A stretch of DNA of 63,509 nucleotides from DASSLY01 sp035689185 (lineage in GTDB: Bacteria; Actinomycetota; Actinomycetes; Actinomycetales; Dermatophilaceae). The notes beneath the pieces are model-generated. The model worked only from the letters and a program-made list of their open reading frames with translations, did no database searches and was not told where the DNA came from. Positions 62,995 to 63,509 of this stretch are shown here, piece by piece. Position 1 is the first letter of the stretch. Every line of letters begins with the position of its first letter. The stretch spans positions 1 to 63,509 of the forward strand of contig DASSLY010000004.1 in assembly GCA_035689185.1 (NCBI GenBank), in the 5' to 3' direction. Both the position numbers and the translations under genes were made by a program.

Positions 62995-63509
62995 GTGCGA
63001 CTGGGCGTGAACCTCGGCTACTGGGGGGGCGGCAACGACCCGGCCAACCTGGCGCTGGCCCTGGAGGCCGACCGGCTCGGGTATTCCGTGGCTTGGGTCG
63101 CGGAGGCCTACGGCTCGGACGCGCCCACGGTGCTGGCCTTCGTGGCGGCCCAGACCCGCGCCATCGGGCTGGGGGCAGCAGTCATGCAGATCCCGGGCCG
63201 GACACCGGCGATGACGGCGATGACGGCCGCCACCTTGGACACGCTGTCCGGTGGGAGGTTCCGGCTGGGGCTGGGCGTGTCCGGGCCGCAGGTGAGCGAG
63301 GGCTGGCACGGGGTCCGCTTCGACCAGCCGCTGGGGCGGACCAGGGAGTACGTCGAGATCGTCCGGCAGGTGCTGCGGCGGGAGCCGCTGGTCTACCGCG
63401 GCCGGCACTGGACGCTGCCGCTGCCGGACGGGCCGGGCAAGGCGCTGCGGCTGTCCATCCCGGCCCGCCAGGTGCCCGTCTACCTCGCGGCCGTCGGGCC
63501 CCGCAACCT
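62995..63509 (+). CDS. LLM class (F420-type) oxidoreductase, 3' truncated by window end
   Basis: The frame starts GTG and runs to the window end without a stop (171 codons). Residues VRLGVNLGYWGGGNDPANLA, LGYSVAWVAEAYGSDAPTVL, and FRLGLGVSGPQVSEGWHGVR match the N-terminal two-thirds of F420-dependent methylenetetrahydromethanopterin-reductase-like LLM proteins. It is a second LLM gene, unlike the one at 17.3 kb. The C-terminal part is outside the window. Start chosen by the TAGCCT element. Confidence 0.85.
   Translation, partial: MRLGVNLGYWGGGNDPANLALALEADRLGYSVAWVAEAYGSDAPTVLAFVAAQTRAIGLGAAVMQIPGRTPAMTAMTAATLDTLSGGRFRLGLGVSGPQVSEGWHGVRFDQPLGRTREYVEIVRQVLRREPLVYRGRHWTLPLPDGPGKALRLSIPARQVPVYLAAVGPRN

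Overview
The window is about 63.5 kb of GC-rich DNA from an actinobacterium. Supporting evidence: an InhA-type enoyl-ACP reductase next to FabG, DUF3099 and DUF5703 family genes, two LLM-class flavin/F420-type oxidoreductases, a DUF222/HNH (13E12-like) gene behind a TCGAAC-N4-GTTCGA LexA box, an actinobacterial-type GlgA, and many genes that start 6-8 nt after a TANNNT -10 hexamer (leaderless transcription). Cyanophycin and glycogen genes side by side would fit an Intrasporangiaceae/Tetrasphaera-like bacterium; that placement is inference.

Layout. 1-8.2 kb: an IS1595-like transposase remnant, an SDR, SURF1 and divergent moaA, a small Cys-rich protein, DUF3099, fabG-fabI, a VOC protein and an ABC-F ATPase. 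8.2-20.7 kb, storage region: vapBC, a CphA-like Mur ligase fused to TPRs and lacking ATP-grasp, phd-vapC, then serB-cphB-cphA (cyanophycin turnover), an LLM enzyme, glgC and divergent glgA (glycogen). 20.7-22.7 kb: a repeat-rich segment with palindromic elements and a 42-bp tandem array flanking an AbiEi-like gene. 23.5-29.5 kb: a group II intron lodged in the leader of an ABC ATPase-NfeD-SPFH-TSUP-TrmH gene string. 29.6-34.8 kb: HipA-like kinase + DUF3037, a secreted protein, an OmpR-type two-component system, and a YbdK-like ligase. 34.9-41.8 kb: a heterodimeric ABC exporter whose two genes are joined by a 16-codon micro-ORF, a secreted beta-propeller protein, and a RecQ-like helicase.

42.4-46.3 kb is the most intriguing locus: a leader micro-ORF, a sigma factor, a small beta-sandwich-like protein and a TPR-CHAT protease, all closely packed or overlapping. 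46.4-51.5 kb holds a CFA-type methyltransferase + DUF1295, and a NarL-type two-component system co-transcribed with a Ser/Gly-rich exported protein. 51.7-57.9 kb has DUF2252, a sigma factor fused to a zinc-finger/transmembrane/extracytoplasmic module, a channel-like membrane protein, a PRC-barrel/DUF2382 stress protein and a PAP2 phosphatase. 57.9-63.5 kb contains tRNA-Leu(GAG), an M20 peptidase, the SOS-controlled HNH gene with a duplicated tail, DUF5703, an Asp/Glu-rich protein, an aldo/keto reductase and a truncated LLM oxidoreductase.

How the genes fit together: serine/phosphoserine metabolism, cyanophycin and glycogen genes form one carbon/nitrogen reserve neighbourhood guarded on both sides of the Mur ligase by toxin-antitoxin pairs. 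Several single-locus signalling modules (two two-component systems, two unusual sigma factors) follow. Most of the window is ordinary chromosomal core; mobile or plastic DNA is limited to the left edge, the 20.7-25.5 kb segment and the 59.7-61.6 kb segment.
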